From positions 870,845 through 934,844 of the forward strand of contig NZ_JACIEA010000001.1 of the NCBI RefSeq assembly GCF_014196595.1: DNA of 64,000 bases, written 5' to 3'. Both the position numbers and the translations under genes were made by a program. Below the pieces are notes generated by a model. It did not search any database and was not told the DNA's origin. It saw nothing but the letters and a program-made list of their open reading frames with translations. Shown in pieces: positions 1 through 8,288 of the stretch (positions are counted from its first letter, which is position 1; each line of letters starts with the position of its first letter). The DNA is from Sphingorhabdus rigui. GTDB taxonomy: Bacteria; Pseudomonadota; Alphaproteobacteria; Sphingomonadales; Sphingomonadaceae.

Positions 1-2
1 CT

Positions 3-296
3 CAGTTGAGCTACGTCCCAAGCCAGGACAACACCGGTAACACCGATAACGTCTATGTCGCTACCAATGCGTCGATCGCTTTGCCTGACTCACCAATTTC
101 GATCGTCGGCTCAATAGGCATTGAAGATGGCGCGTTTACCGCGGGCAGTGAAAAGCTCGATTGGACGCTTGGTCTGACGGCTAATGTTGCAGGCTTTACA
201 CTTGGCGCATCTTATGTCGACACCAACCGTCGTTCGGTGTTTGCATTTAAAGACAGCGCGGCTGGCGTCGTATTTTCGCTCAGCTACGGTTTCTAA
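3..296 (+). CDS. TorF-family putative porin, C-terminal part (partial)
   Basis: Only the last 97 or so codons are present; the open frame runs off the left edge, so the true start lies outside the window. The sequence alternates polar and apolar residues in beta-strand fashion and ends in aromatic Phe after a Tyr-Gly, the usual end of an outer-membrane beta barrel. It resembles the end of the small TorF-like porins that are common in sphingomonads. It lies 74 bases upstream of a glutamine-synthetase-like gene on the same strand, so it may be the uptake channel for that cluster (inference). Confidence 0.6.
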   Translation, partial: QLSYVPSQDNTGNTDNVYVATNASIALPDSPISIVGSIGIEDGAFTAGSEKLDWTLGLTANVAGFTLGASYVDTNRRSVFAFKDSAAGVVFSLSYGF

Positions 297-370
297 GACC
301 GTAAATTGAATTCCATGATGTGCGCGGGCTGGCTTGACCTTTTCAAGTCGGTCTGCGCACATATTGTTTT

Positions 371-1717
371 ATGACTATAAACCTCGCCAATTGGATAGCC
401 GAGCATAAGATCGACGAGGTCGAATGCATCGTTCCTGATATTAACGGCGTGCAGCGCGGCAAGGTTTTGCCGGCCAAGAAATTCCTGTCGTCTGTCCGCG
501 ATAAATCGCTCCGCATTCCCGGTAGTGTCTTTATCTGCACAATCGACGGCCATTATCCCGAAGATATCGAAGATATTTGGGACAAGGATCCAGACAAAAT
601 CCTGATCGCTGATCCCGACACCATCTGCGTTGCGCCCGGTTTTAAATCGCCAACCGCATTTGTGATTGCTGACGTCCTCCATGGTGATGGCACTGAAGTG
701 GAAATCGCGCCGCGCACGATATTGAAAAAGATTCTGGCCCTTTACGCCAGCCGCGGGTGGAAACCCATCATTGCGCCCGAGGTTGAATTTTATCTCGTCA
801 GCCAAAATGTCGATCCGGACTTTCCGCTTGTGCCGCCGACGGGGTCGAGCGGACGGGCGGAAACGGCAAGCCAGCCTTATGGGCTTGAGGCGATGAATGA
901 ATATGAAGACATCATCGATCACATCTATGATGACTGTGAATTGATGGGTCTCGACATCGACACGATGATTCACGAAATGGGTGCTGCCCAGCTTGAGGTT
1001 AACTTTCTGCATGGCGACCCGCTGAAGCTTGCGGATCAGGTATTTCTATTCAAACGCGTTGTGCGCGCTGTGGCCAAGCAGCATGGTGTCTATGCCACAT
1101 TCATGGCCAACCCGATGGCGGGCCAACCGGGCAGCGCGATGCATCTGCACCAATCGGTGGTGGATGCTGAAACCGGCCGCAATCTGTTTTCGAACGCCAA
1201 TGGCCGCGACAGCGCGCTTTTCCGGAGTTATATCGCGGGGCTTGTGAAGTTCATGCCACAAGTATCGCCGCTTTGGGCGCCGAACGTGAACAGCTTCCGC
1301 CGGATGCGTCCCGACAGCGCCGCACCGATTAACGTCCAATGGGGCGAAGATAACCGCAGCTGCGGCTTCCGTGTGCCGATTTCTGACAAGGCCAATCGCC
1401 GCGTCGAAAACCGTTTGCCCGGCGCGGATTCCAATCCCTATCTCGCGATGTCCGCATCCTTGGTTTGTGGCTATATCGGCATGGTGGAACGCATGATCCC
1501 GGCCAAGGCGATAACGGGCAGCGCCTATAATCGTGCGCGGACGCTCCCCCGAACCTTGGAAGCAGCGCTGGACCGCTTCAGCGCGTGTAAGCCCGTCCGC
1601 AACCTGATTGGCGAAGAGTTTTTCGACATTTTCTATGCCATCAAAGACTATGAATTGTTCAATTACCAATCGGTCGTATCAAGCTGGGAACGCGAGCATT
1701 TGTTGCTGAGGGTGTGA
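371..1717 (+). CDS. Glutamine synthetase family protein (gamma-glutamyl-amine synthetase-like)
   Basis: A 448-residue protein of the GS-III/PuuA-like group, which couples glutamate to an amine with ATP. The N-terminal beta-grasp part has the typical DINGVQRGK segment. The catalytic part keeps EVEFYL, a metal-ligand stretch MHLHQS, the NRSCGFRVP arginine loop and the final RVENRLPGADSNPYLA block. The protein lacks the adenylylation-type tail of true GlnA and follows the PuuA pattern, so the substrate is probably a polyamine or other primary amine rather than ammonia. The gene overlaps the next gene at a TGATG junction, which argues for one operon. The exact amine cannot be read from the sequence. 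Confidence 0.85.
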   Translation: MTINLANWIAEHKIDEVECIVPDINGVQRGKVLPAKKFLSSVRDKSLRIPGSVFICTIDGHYPEDIEDIWDKDPDKILIADPDTICVAPGFKSPTAFVIADVLHGDGTEVEIAPRTILKKILALYASRGWKPIIAPEVEFYLVSQNVDPDFPLVPPTGSSGRAETASQPYGLEAMNEYEDIIDHIYDDCELMGLDIDTMIHEMGAAQLEVNFLHGDPLKLADQVFLFKRVVRAVAKQHGVYATFMANPMAGQPGSAMHLHQSVVDAETGRNLFSNANGRDSALFRSYIAGLVKFMPQVSPLWAPNVNSFRRMRPDSAAPINVQWGEDNRSCGFRVPISDKANRRVENRLPGADSNPYLAMSASLVCGYIGMVERMIPAKAITGSAYNRARTLPRTLEAALDRFSACKPVRNLIGEEFFDIFYAIKDYELFNYQSVVSSWEREHLLLRV

Positions 1718-2988
1718 TGCCTGATCGGTTGAATGACAGCTATTACCGCGCGACCGCGCATGGCTGGGAAACGCAGCGTCCGCTCGATTACGCTTTGGAT
1801 TGCGACGTCGCGGTCATTGGCGGCGGCTTTACGGGTTTGTCGGCCGCATTAGCCTGCGCCGAAAAAGGGCTTAAGGTCGCTTTACTTGAGGCCCAGACCA
1901 TCGGCTTTGGTGCATCAGGCCGCAATGGCGGGCAGCTCATTCCCGGGCTGCGTTGGTCGATGCGTGAAATCGACGCGGAGTTTGGACGAGAGCGGGCAAA
2001 AGCCATATTCGATTTGGCATGGGGTGCAGGCGCAAGGGTGCATGACCGCATCGTCAGGCATGATATCCCATGCGATCTGAAATCGGGTCATCTCGAAGCC
2101 GCCTATAAGCCGGGACATTTCGACGACATGCAACGCGAGGCCGCTTTTTTGGCGCGCGAATTTGGCTGGGATTCAGTCGAGGTTGTCGCACCTTCCGACA
2201 TCAATACACACATCAACGGCGGCGCATACCACGGCGGCCTTTATGACGCCAAAGGTGGGCATTTCCATCCGTTGAACTACGCGCTTGGACTAGCAAAAGC
2301 GGCGCTGGCCGTAGGTGTTTTGATATTCGAAAATACCACCGCGCAAACGCCGGTGGACCGGGCTGGCTATGTCGAGATCGCGGCGGGGGCAGGATCGCTC
2401 AACGCCCGTCACGTGATCATTGCCACCGACAACTGGACGGGCGATATTGCGCCGGAACTTGGCCGCTACACTGTCCCCATTATGAATTATAACATCGCGA
2501 CAGCGCCATTGCCCAATGCCGACCAGCTTTTGCCCAGTGACGCGGCGGTTGCGGACAGCCGGTTTGTTTTGAACTATTTCCGATTGAGCGCAGATAAACG
2601 CCTGATTTTCGGTGGTGGTGAAAAATATGTCCGACGCCCGCCGGCAGACATCGCAGGATTTGTCCGAAAGCATATGGTTGAGGTCTTTCCCTCGCTTGCC
2701 CAGACGAAGATCGATTATGCATGGGGAGGTGCAGTGGGCGTGACGATGAACCGGCTGCCGCACATGGGGCGCAAAGGGAATGTTTTCTACGCACACGGCT
2801 TCTCCGGTCATGGCGCGTTGGTCACAACGGTCGCGGGCGAGGTGATGGCAGAGGCTGTGCTTGGCACCATGTCGCAGTTCGATGTCTTTGCCAGCCTGCC
2901 GCACAGCCGGTTCCCGGGCGGCAAGTGGTTGGCGCGGCCGCTCGCGACCCTTGGACTGCTCTATTATGCAATGCGAGACCGACTGTGA
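1717..2988 (+). CDS. FAD-dependent oxidoreductase, gamma-glutamylputrescine oxidase-like
   Basis: A DAO-type flavoprotein of about 423 residues. A Rossmann dinucleotide fold starts near residue 30 with DVAVIGGGFTGLSAAL, followed by the FGASGRNGGQL stretch typical of PuuB and related glycine/sarcosine oxidases. The C-terminal part has the SGHGALVTTVAGEV FAD-contact motif. PuuB oxidises gamma-glutamyl-putrescine to an aldehyde, ammonia and peroxide, which fits the glutamine-synthetase-like genes on both sides. ATG 1717 overlaps the preceding stop; GTG 1714 is an alternative start. The substrate is inferred from context. Confidence 0.85.
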   Translation: MPDRLNDSYYRATAHGWETQRPLDYALDCDVAVIGGGFTGLSAALACAEKGLKVALLEAQTIGFGASGRNGGQLIPGLRWSMREIDAEFGRERAKAIFDLAWGAGARVHDRIVRHDIPCDLKSGHLEAAYKPGHFDDMQREAAFLAREFGWDSVEVVAPSDINTHINGGAYHGGLYDAKGGHFHPLNYALGLAKAALAVGVLIFENTTAQTPVDRAGYVEIAAGAGSLNARHVIIATDNWTGDIAPELGRYTVPIMNYNIATAPLPNADQLLPSDAAVADSRFVLNYFRLSADKRLIFGGGEKYVRRPPADIAGFVRKHMVEVFPSLAQTKIDYAWGGAVGVTMNRLPHMGRKGNVFYAHGFSGHGALVTTVAGEVMAEAVLGTMSQFDVFASLPHSRFPGGKWLARPLATLGLLYYAMRDRL

Positions 2989-3008
2989 TAGCAAGGGCCG
3001 CCATAGAA

Positions 3009-4331
3009 ATGATGCGCACGCGTGAGGTTGCGCGGTTTGTTGAAGCCAACCCAAAGTCGCATGCGCAGTCCCAAGCGTCAAAAAGCTGGTTTCAGGGTGT
3101 TCCATTCCATTGGATGCTCGATTGGTCCACGCCATTCCCGATCGTCGCTCAGGAGGCGTCTGGCGCGACGCTGACGAGTGTTGACGGGCACGTCTTCGAT
3201 GACTTCTGCCTTGGCGATACAGCCAGCATGTTTGGCCATTCGCCGCAGCCATTGGTCGAGGCCCTGACCGGGCAAGCGGGGCAGGGGCTCAGCTATATGC
3301 TCCCGACATCAAAGGGTGCAGACGTGGGCGATATGCTCGCCGCAATGTTCGGGCTGCCGCAATGGCAAGTCACGACCACGGCAAGCGAGGCAAATCGCGC
3401 CGTTATTCGCTGGTGCCGTGGGTTGACCGGCCGCGACAAGATTTTGATCTTCAATGGCTGTTACCATGGCGCGGTCGATGATGTTTTTGTTGACCTGCGT
3501 GATGGCGAGGCGGTCAATCGGCCAAGCCTGATCGGACAGGTGCAGGATTTGCTGCCGACCACTGTCGCAATCGAGTTTAACGATGTGGATGCACTTGCGG
3601 CGGCATTGCGGGGCGGCGACATTGCATGTGTGCTCGCGGAGCCTTTGATGACCAATATCGGCATGGTGCGAGACGCGCCGGGCTTTTTGGAGACGTTGCG
3701 CGCCTTGTGTGACGAAACGGGCACGATATTGGTGCTTGATGAAACCCACACCATTTCTTCGGGCTATGGCGGGCACAGTAACACCCACGGACCAAAGCCT
3801 GATATCATGGTGGTGGGGAAATCCATCGGCGGCGGCGTGCCATGTGCGGTCTATGGGTTTACGGACGAAATCGCGAAAAAGATGGCGGCGCTGAACCAGT
3901 CGCGTCCGCCGGGACATAGCGGCATCGGCACGACATTGTCGGCTAATGCGCTCGCTATCTCGGCCATGCACGCGATGTTGGGGCAGGTCATTACGCGGGA
4001 TGCTTATGCCCATATGTTGGCGACCGCGGACCGGCTGGTATCGGGATTGAATGCCGTGATCGCGGCGCACCAGCTTGACTGGCATGTCAGCCATGTCGGT
4101 GCCCGCGTGGAAATGATATGCTCTGCGGTGCCGCCGCGTAACGGCAGCGAGGCGCGCGCCGTGATGGACCATGCGTTGGAAAGTGCGATCCATTTATACC
4201 TCGCCAACCGCGGCATATTGCTGGCGCCTTTCCATAATATGATGCTCGTCAGCCCCGTGACGTCGCCGGCGCAGGTCGATCGGTTGGCGTTTGAGTTGAA
4301 CAATGCGCTGACTGAGCTACAAGCGTCTTAA
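3009..4331 (+). CDS. PLP-dependent aminotransferase, class III / glutamate-1-semialdehyde aminomutase-like
   Basis: A 440-residue fold-type I PLP enzyme. Visible motifs are FNGCYHGAVDD, the cofactor-binding LDETHT near residue 240, and VVGKSIGGGVP, where Lys271 should form the Schiff base. The closest family is the glutamate-1-semialdehyde aminomutase-like aminotransferases, but the operon position next to amine-activating and amine-oxidising genes argues for a catabolic transaminase rather than haem synthesis. The open frame reaches far upstream; the real start is ATG 3009 (AGGG ahead of it) or GTG 2985, which overlaps the previous stop. The amino donor and acceptor are unknown. Confidence 0.82.
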   Translation: MMRTREVARFVEANPKSHAQSQASKSWFQGVPFHWMLDWSTPFPIVAQEASGATLTSVDGHVFDDFCLGDTASMFGHSPQPLVEALTGQAGQGLSYMLPTSKGADVGDMLAAMFGLPQWQVTTTASEANRAVIRWCRGLTGRDKILIFNGCYHGAVDDVFVDLRDGEAVNRPSLIGQVQDLLPTTVAIEFNDVDALAAALRGGDIACVLAEPLMTNIGMVRDAPGFLETLRALCDETGTILVLDETHTISSGYGGHSNTHGPKPDIMVVGKSIGGGVPCAVYGFTDEIAKKMAALNQSRPPGHSGIGTTLSANALAISAMHAMLGQVITRDAYAHMLATADRLVSGLNAVIAAHQLDWHVSHVGARVEMICSAVPPRNGSEARAVMDHALESAIHLYLANRGILLAPFHNMMLVSPVTSPAQVDRLAFELNNALTELQAS

Positions 4332-4354
4332 ACAGGGTAAGTGAAAGTGACGTC

Positions 4355-5758
4355 ATGACAATTAAGCGGGCCAAGTCATCTGCGACCATCGCCGCACGAA
4401 GCGAGGCTGAGGCCTTTTTTGCGGCGAACCCGGATATTGACTCTGTCGAAATGATTTACACCGACATGGGCGGCGTGCCGCGCGGCAAACGTCTGCGCCA
4501 GCATGAGGTGCTATCGGTGTATGAAATCGGTCGCTTTTTCCCCGGTTCCATCACCGTGGTCGACATTACTGGACAAGATACCGTTGAAACAGGCTTGGTC
4601 TGGGAGGATGGCGACGCTGATCGTTCGATGAAACCAATCCCGGGAACACTCGTCCGGACGCCATGGGCGGGGGACAATGCCGCGCAATTCATGGTCGATT
4701 TTTATGAGCTGGATGGTCAGCCGCATGATCTGGACTCGCGGCATGTGTTGGGTTTGGTCGTTGACCGTTTCGCAGAAATGGGGCTGACCCCGGCATTGGC
4801 GGTCGAGCTTGAATTTTATCTGTTGGACCCGAAGCGTGCCCGTGACGGTTCCATTCGCCCAGCGCGGCCCGATTATAGCCACCAAACACCACAAATGGTT
4901 GAGGTTTATGGCCTGCGTGAACTGGACGACTTCCGGCCGTTCTTTGATGAGCTGTATGAAACCTGCGATATTCAGGGGCTTCCCCTGGAATCCGCTATAT
5001 CCGAATTTGCGCCGGGGCAGTGCGAGCTGACCTTGCGCTACAAGCCCGACGTGTTGCGGGCGTGCGATGATGCAATCATGTACAAACGGGTGGTGAAGGC
5101 CGTGGCGCAAGCACATGGTCTGGAAGCGACCTTCATGGCCAAACCCTTTGCGGAACAAGCAGGCTCCGGCATGCATATTCACGTGTCGATGAACGATGCC
5201 GACGGGAACAACCTGTTTGCGTCGGATGATCCCGAAGGCACGCCAATGCTGCGCCACGCCATTGGCGGCATGATTTCAGCGGTGGGCGATTGTTTCGCGC
5301 TCTTTGCGCCGCATGCAAACAGCTACCGCCGGTTCAAGGCGAACAGCTATGCGCCCGTCGCGCCGACATGGGGCGTCAACAACCGCACCGTTTCTTTCCG
5401 GATACCGGCAGGCCCGGCGGCAAGCCGCCATGTCGAACACCGCGCATGCGGCGCTGATGCCAACCCATATCTGGCCGTCGCGGGCGTTCTTGCGGGTATC
5501 CATCACGGCATCGTCAACCAGATTGATCCCGGCCCCGCAGTCGTCGGCAATGGGTATGACCGCGACAGTTCAGGCGATGACAATCCGCCAAGCAACTGGT
5601 TCGCTGCGGTTGACCGCTTCCATGGGTCAAAGCTGATGCGCGAGTATCTGGGCGAACGCTTTGTGGACATGTTCACAATCGTCAAACGCGTCGAACAGGA
5701 CCGCTATTTCGGTCAGGTCCCGTCAATCGACTATGACTGGTATTTGCGAAACGCTTAA
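4355..5758 (+). CDS. Second glutamine synthetase family protein (gamma-glutamyl-amine synthetase-like)
   Basis: A 467-residue PuuA-type ligase, clearly different from the one at 371. It has DMGGVPRGKRL near the N-terminus, ELEFYLLD, ECxxx-free FAPGQCELTL, the canonical GSGMHIHVS metal site, NNRTVSFRIPAG and the HVEHRACGADANPYLA block. All residues expected for ATP-dependent gamma-glutamyl transfer look intact. Its start follows the aminotransferase gene by 23 bases, so it closes the four-gene cluster. Two paralogues in one cluster suggest two amine substrates or two steps (inference). Confidence 0.85.
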   Translation: MTIKRAKSSATIAARSEAEAFFAANPDIDSVEMIYTDMGGVPRGKRLRQHEVLSVYEIGRFFPGSITVVDITGQDTVETGLVWEDGDADRSMKPIPGTLVRTPWAGDNAAQFMVDFYELDGQPHDLDSRHVLGLVVDRFAEMGLTPALAVELEFYLLDPKRARDGSIRPARPDYSHQTPQMVEVYGLRELDDFRPFFDELYETCDIQGLPLESAISEFAPGQCELTLRYKPDVLRACDDAIMYKRVVKAVAQAHGLEATFMAKPFAEQAGSGMHIHVSMNDADGNNLFASDDPEGTPMLRHAIGGMISAVGDCFALFAPHANSYRRFKANSYAPVAPTWGVNNRTVSFRIPAGPAASRHVEHRACGADANPYLAVAGVLAGIHHGIVNQIDPGPAVVGNGYDRDSSGDDNPPSNWFAAVDRFHGSKLMREYLGERFVDMFTIVKRVEQDRYFGQVPSIDYDWYLRNA

Positions 5759-5849
5759 GCGCTAGCGGTAGGAAAGCTTATGGAATTGCGGTAAATGAAC
5801 GGTTCGCCGGCACGATACACGCGCCTTAACACATTCGTTTCCGCCCCAC

Positions 5850-5878
5850 TTGCATTTCACCGATGTCGCGGCCATATG
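5850..5878 (+). promoter_or_regulatory. Probable promoter of the SRP RNA gene
   Basis: TTGCAT (5850-5855) and CATATG (5873-5878) are separated by exactly 17 bases and place transcription start at about 5885, where the RNA stem begins. Confidence 0.5.
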
Positions 5879-5884
5879 CGGCGT

Positions 5885-5972
5885 GGGAGTCGGATGGACG
5901 TGGCACTCGCCAACCTGGTCAGATCCTGACGGAAGCAGCCACAACGAATTCGCTGCGGGTCATCCGGCTCCT
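5885..5972 (+). ncRNA. ffs: Signal recognition particle RNA, small bacterial type (4.5S)
   Basis: The conserved SRP domain-IV tetraloop and asymmetric loop are readable at about 5915-5941: CCTGGTCAG, then CTGACGGAAGCAGCC. The flanks pair as expected: GGAG and CGGATG (5886-5895) match CATCCG and CTCC (5961-5971). This RNA binds Ffh and targets membrane proteins to the translocon. It lies just upstream of dnaX, a gene order known in many alphaproteobacteria. The exact ends are set by the pairing and could extend a few bases. Confidence 0.92.
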
Positions 5973-6035
5973 ACTTTTCCCCGCCTTTTCTTTTAGAAAA
6001 CTTCGACAAAGGTCGGTGACCGTCCTATCGTAACG

Positions 6036-7802
6036 ATGATGCCCGATTCCAATCGCCCAGAATTCGCAGAACGCGACCCGGATATGCCCGATGATGCTTT
6101 GGGACTTGGCCTGGAATTGCCGCCCGTAGCGCAACCGACAGCTCCTGCCGCACCCATGCCGTCAGCGCCAGCTGCTGCTCCGGCAAATACCGGTGGAGCG
6201 GCTTACCGCGTGCTGGCCCGCAAATATCGTCCCCAAACCTTTGCCGAGCTTATTGGCCAAGATGCGATGGTGCAGACGCTTGGCAATGCGATTAAGCGCG
6301 ATCGGTTGGCGCATGCGTTTTTGATGACTGGCGTGCGCGGTGTCGGTAAAACCTCGACGGCGCGGCTGATTGCCAAGGCGCTGAACTGCATTGGTACGGA
6401 CGGGCAGGGTGGCCCGACGATTGATCCCTGTGGCACCTGCGAGCCGTGCGTTGCTATCGCCGAAGGCCGCCATATCGATGTCATCGAAATGGATGCCGCG
6501 AGCCACACCGGCGTGGATGACGTCCGTGAAATTATTGAGGCTGTGCGCTATTCTGCCGTTTCGGCACGCTACAAGATTTACATCATCGACGAAGTCCACA
6601 TGCTGTCGAAAAACGCGTTTAACGCGTTGCTGAAGACGCTTGAAGAACCGCCCGGCCATGTCAAATTCCTATTTGCGACGACCGAAGTGAATAAGGTTCC
6701 GATCACCGTTTTGTCACGGTGCCAACGGTTTGATCTTAAGCGTATTTCCACCGCAAAATTGGCGGACCATTTCGCGGACATCGCTGCCAAAGAACATGTT
6801 GAGGCCGAGGTTGAGGCGCTGACATTGGTTGCGCAAGCCGCCGAGGGCTCCGTACGCGACGGCTTGTCGATACTCGATCAAGCCATTGCCCATGCCGACA
6901 TGGAAGGTGACGGCAGGGTTACGGCTGCGCAAGTGCGCGATATGCTTGGCCTGTCGGATCGCGGCGCAATCCGTCGGTTGTTTGGCCTGATATTGGCGGG
7001 CGACGCGCAAGGCATGCTGGCGGAAGCCCGCAGCCAATATAATCTGGGCGTTGAGCCGCTCGCGATGTTTGCCGGGCTTTTGTCCGAAGTGCACCGGCTG
7101 ACGCTCGCAAAGGTTGGCGCACCGCGCGATGGCGCTTTGGATGCCGACGCTGCTGCATTGGTGGAAGAGCATGCGGATCGTCTGTCCTTTCCAGTCCTGC
7201 ACCGTTTGTGGCAGCTGTTGCTGAAGGGGCAGGAAGAGGTCGCGCGTGCCTCTGTACCGCTTGATGCTGCGGACATGGCGCTTTTGCGCGTTATTCACGC
7301 CGCGACACTTCCCGATCCCGGTGAGTTGGCCAAGATGATTGGGCAGGGCAGCTTTGCTGCGCCACCGGCCTCTGCGGCCACTGGACCGAGCGCGCCACAG
7401 TCCGCGACCGTGCAGACGTTAATGCCTAGCGATTTCCATGCACTTTTGGATCGTTTGGCGCGCGAGGGTTTTGTCGGTCTGGAGATGACCCTGCGGGATG
7501 TTGTCCGTCTGGTTGAATATGCGCCACCGGTATTGGCATATCAGCTGGCGGGGCCCGTTGCGCCCGGTTTTGTTGCGGAACTGCGTGATGCTTTGGCGAA
7601 GGTGACCGGCACGCGCTGGGACGTTGAAGAGCGCGCTGGCGAGGCTGCACCAAGTTTGTTGGAGCAAGAGCAAGCGAAGATCGACGCTGAAAAGCGCATA
7701 ATATTGGAGTCACCTCTGGTCAAAGCGGCGTTTGCTGCGTTTCCGGAGGCGGAGCTGCTCGACAGCGACGCGCATGACATGAAATGGAGTAAGAGCGCAT
7801 GA
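6036..7802 (+). CDS. dnaX: DNA polymerase III subunits gamma and tau
   Basis: Clamp-loader ATPase of 588 residues. A Pro/Ala-rich N-terminal extension (about residues 28-52) precedes the core motif YRVLARKYRP. The AAA+ domain shows Walker A GVRGVGKTS (99-107), four zinc cysteines (118, 132, 135, 138), Walker B-type DEVH (185-188) and the SRC arginine-finger motif (227-229). The tail continues to a tau-type C-terminus ending near TRWDVEE. I see no frameshift signal that would make a separate gamma form. ATG 6036 and ATG 6039 are adjacent alternatives. The stop overlaps the ybaB start. Confidence 0.96.
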   Translation: MMPDSNRPEFAERDPDMPDDALGLGLELPPVAQPTAPAAPMPSAPAAAPANTGGAAYRVLARKYRPQTFAELIGQDAMVQTLGNAIKRDRLAHAFLMTGVRGVGKTSTARLIAKALNCIGTDGQGGPTIDPCGTCEPCVAIAEGRHIDVIEMDAASHTGVDDVREIIEAVRYSAVSARYKIYIIDEVHMLSKNAFNALLKTLEEPPGHVKFLFATTEVNKVPITVLSRCQRFDLKRISTAKLADHFADIAAKEHVEAEVEALTLVAQAAEGSVRDGLSILDQAIAHADMEGDGRVTAAQVRDMLGLSDRGAIRRLFGLILAGDAQGMLAEARSQYNLGVEPLAMFAGLLSEVHRLTLAKVGAPRDGALDADAAALVEEHADRLSFPVLHRLWQLLLKGQEEVARASVPLDAADMALLRVIHAATLPDPGELAKMIGQGSFAAPPASAATGPSAPQSATVQTLMPSDFHALLDRLAREGFVGLEMTLRDVVRLVEYAPPVLAYQLAGPVAPGFVAELRDALAKVTGTRWDVEERAGEAAPSLLEQEQAKIDAEKRIILESPLVKAAFAAFPEAELLDSDAHDMKWSKSA

Positions 7803-8134
7803 AAAGCATGGAAGACATGATCAAGGCAGCCCAAGAGGCAGCCCAAAGCATTCAGCAGCAAATGGAACAAGCGCAAGCGACGCTCGACACCATTCATGTC
7901 GAAGGCCAGTCTGGCGGCGGTTTGGTGAAAGTCCGCGCCACGGCAAAAGGCCGCATCTTGAATGTGGCAATCGATGACAGCCTGATCGTTCCTGCTGACA
8001 AGACGATGCTGGAAGACCTCATTACCGCAGCATTTAATGACGCCCGTGAAAAAGCGGATGCCGCGAGCAATGCTGAAATGGGCAAAATGTCGAGCAGCCT
8101 GCCTTTGCCTGCCGGGTTCAAACTGCCGTTTTAA
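7799..8134 (+). CDS. YbaB/EbfC family nucleoid-associated protein
   Basis: A 111-residue small DNA-binding protein, the usual family length. An N-terminal coiled-coil helix (about residues 3-30, rich in Gln/Ala/Glu) is followed by the family core GGGLVKVRATAKG and a second helical region ending in a short tail. The ATGA overlap with the dnaX stop fits the conserved dnaX-ybaB pair of bacteria, often joined by recR. Family members bind DNA as dimers. Confidence 0.93.
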   Translation: MKSMEDMIKAAQEAAQSIQQQMEQAQATLDTIHVEGQSGGGLVKVRATAKGRILNVAIDDSLIVPADKTMLEDLITAAFNDAREKADAASNAEMGKMSSSLPLPAGFKLPF

Positions 8135-8288
8135 TCCCGCCAACATTGGCGCCATTTTCATTTAAACCCGTTTTTTCCCCAGCAAATTGCGCTTTTGGGG
8201 ACCAGATGCATTGAAAGCCTGCGCAGAGCACTCATATTGAGCGGCAACGGGCGTGCCGCATTTTTGCGCGACCCCAGTTGGAGTATCT

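Noticed and set aside
2290-3252. A 320-codon open frame on the minus strand across the flavin oxidase gene and the next gene's start
   Set aside because: It is a shadow of two plus-strand genes with strong family motifs; the frame itself has a low-complexity, Arg/His-rich protein without motifs.
6036-7802. Programmed frameshift in dnaX for a gamma subunit
   Set aside because: I see no A-rich slippery heptamer followed by a stem in the middle of the gene. The single tau-type product is the simplest reading.
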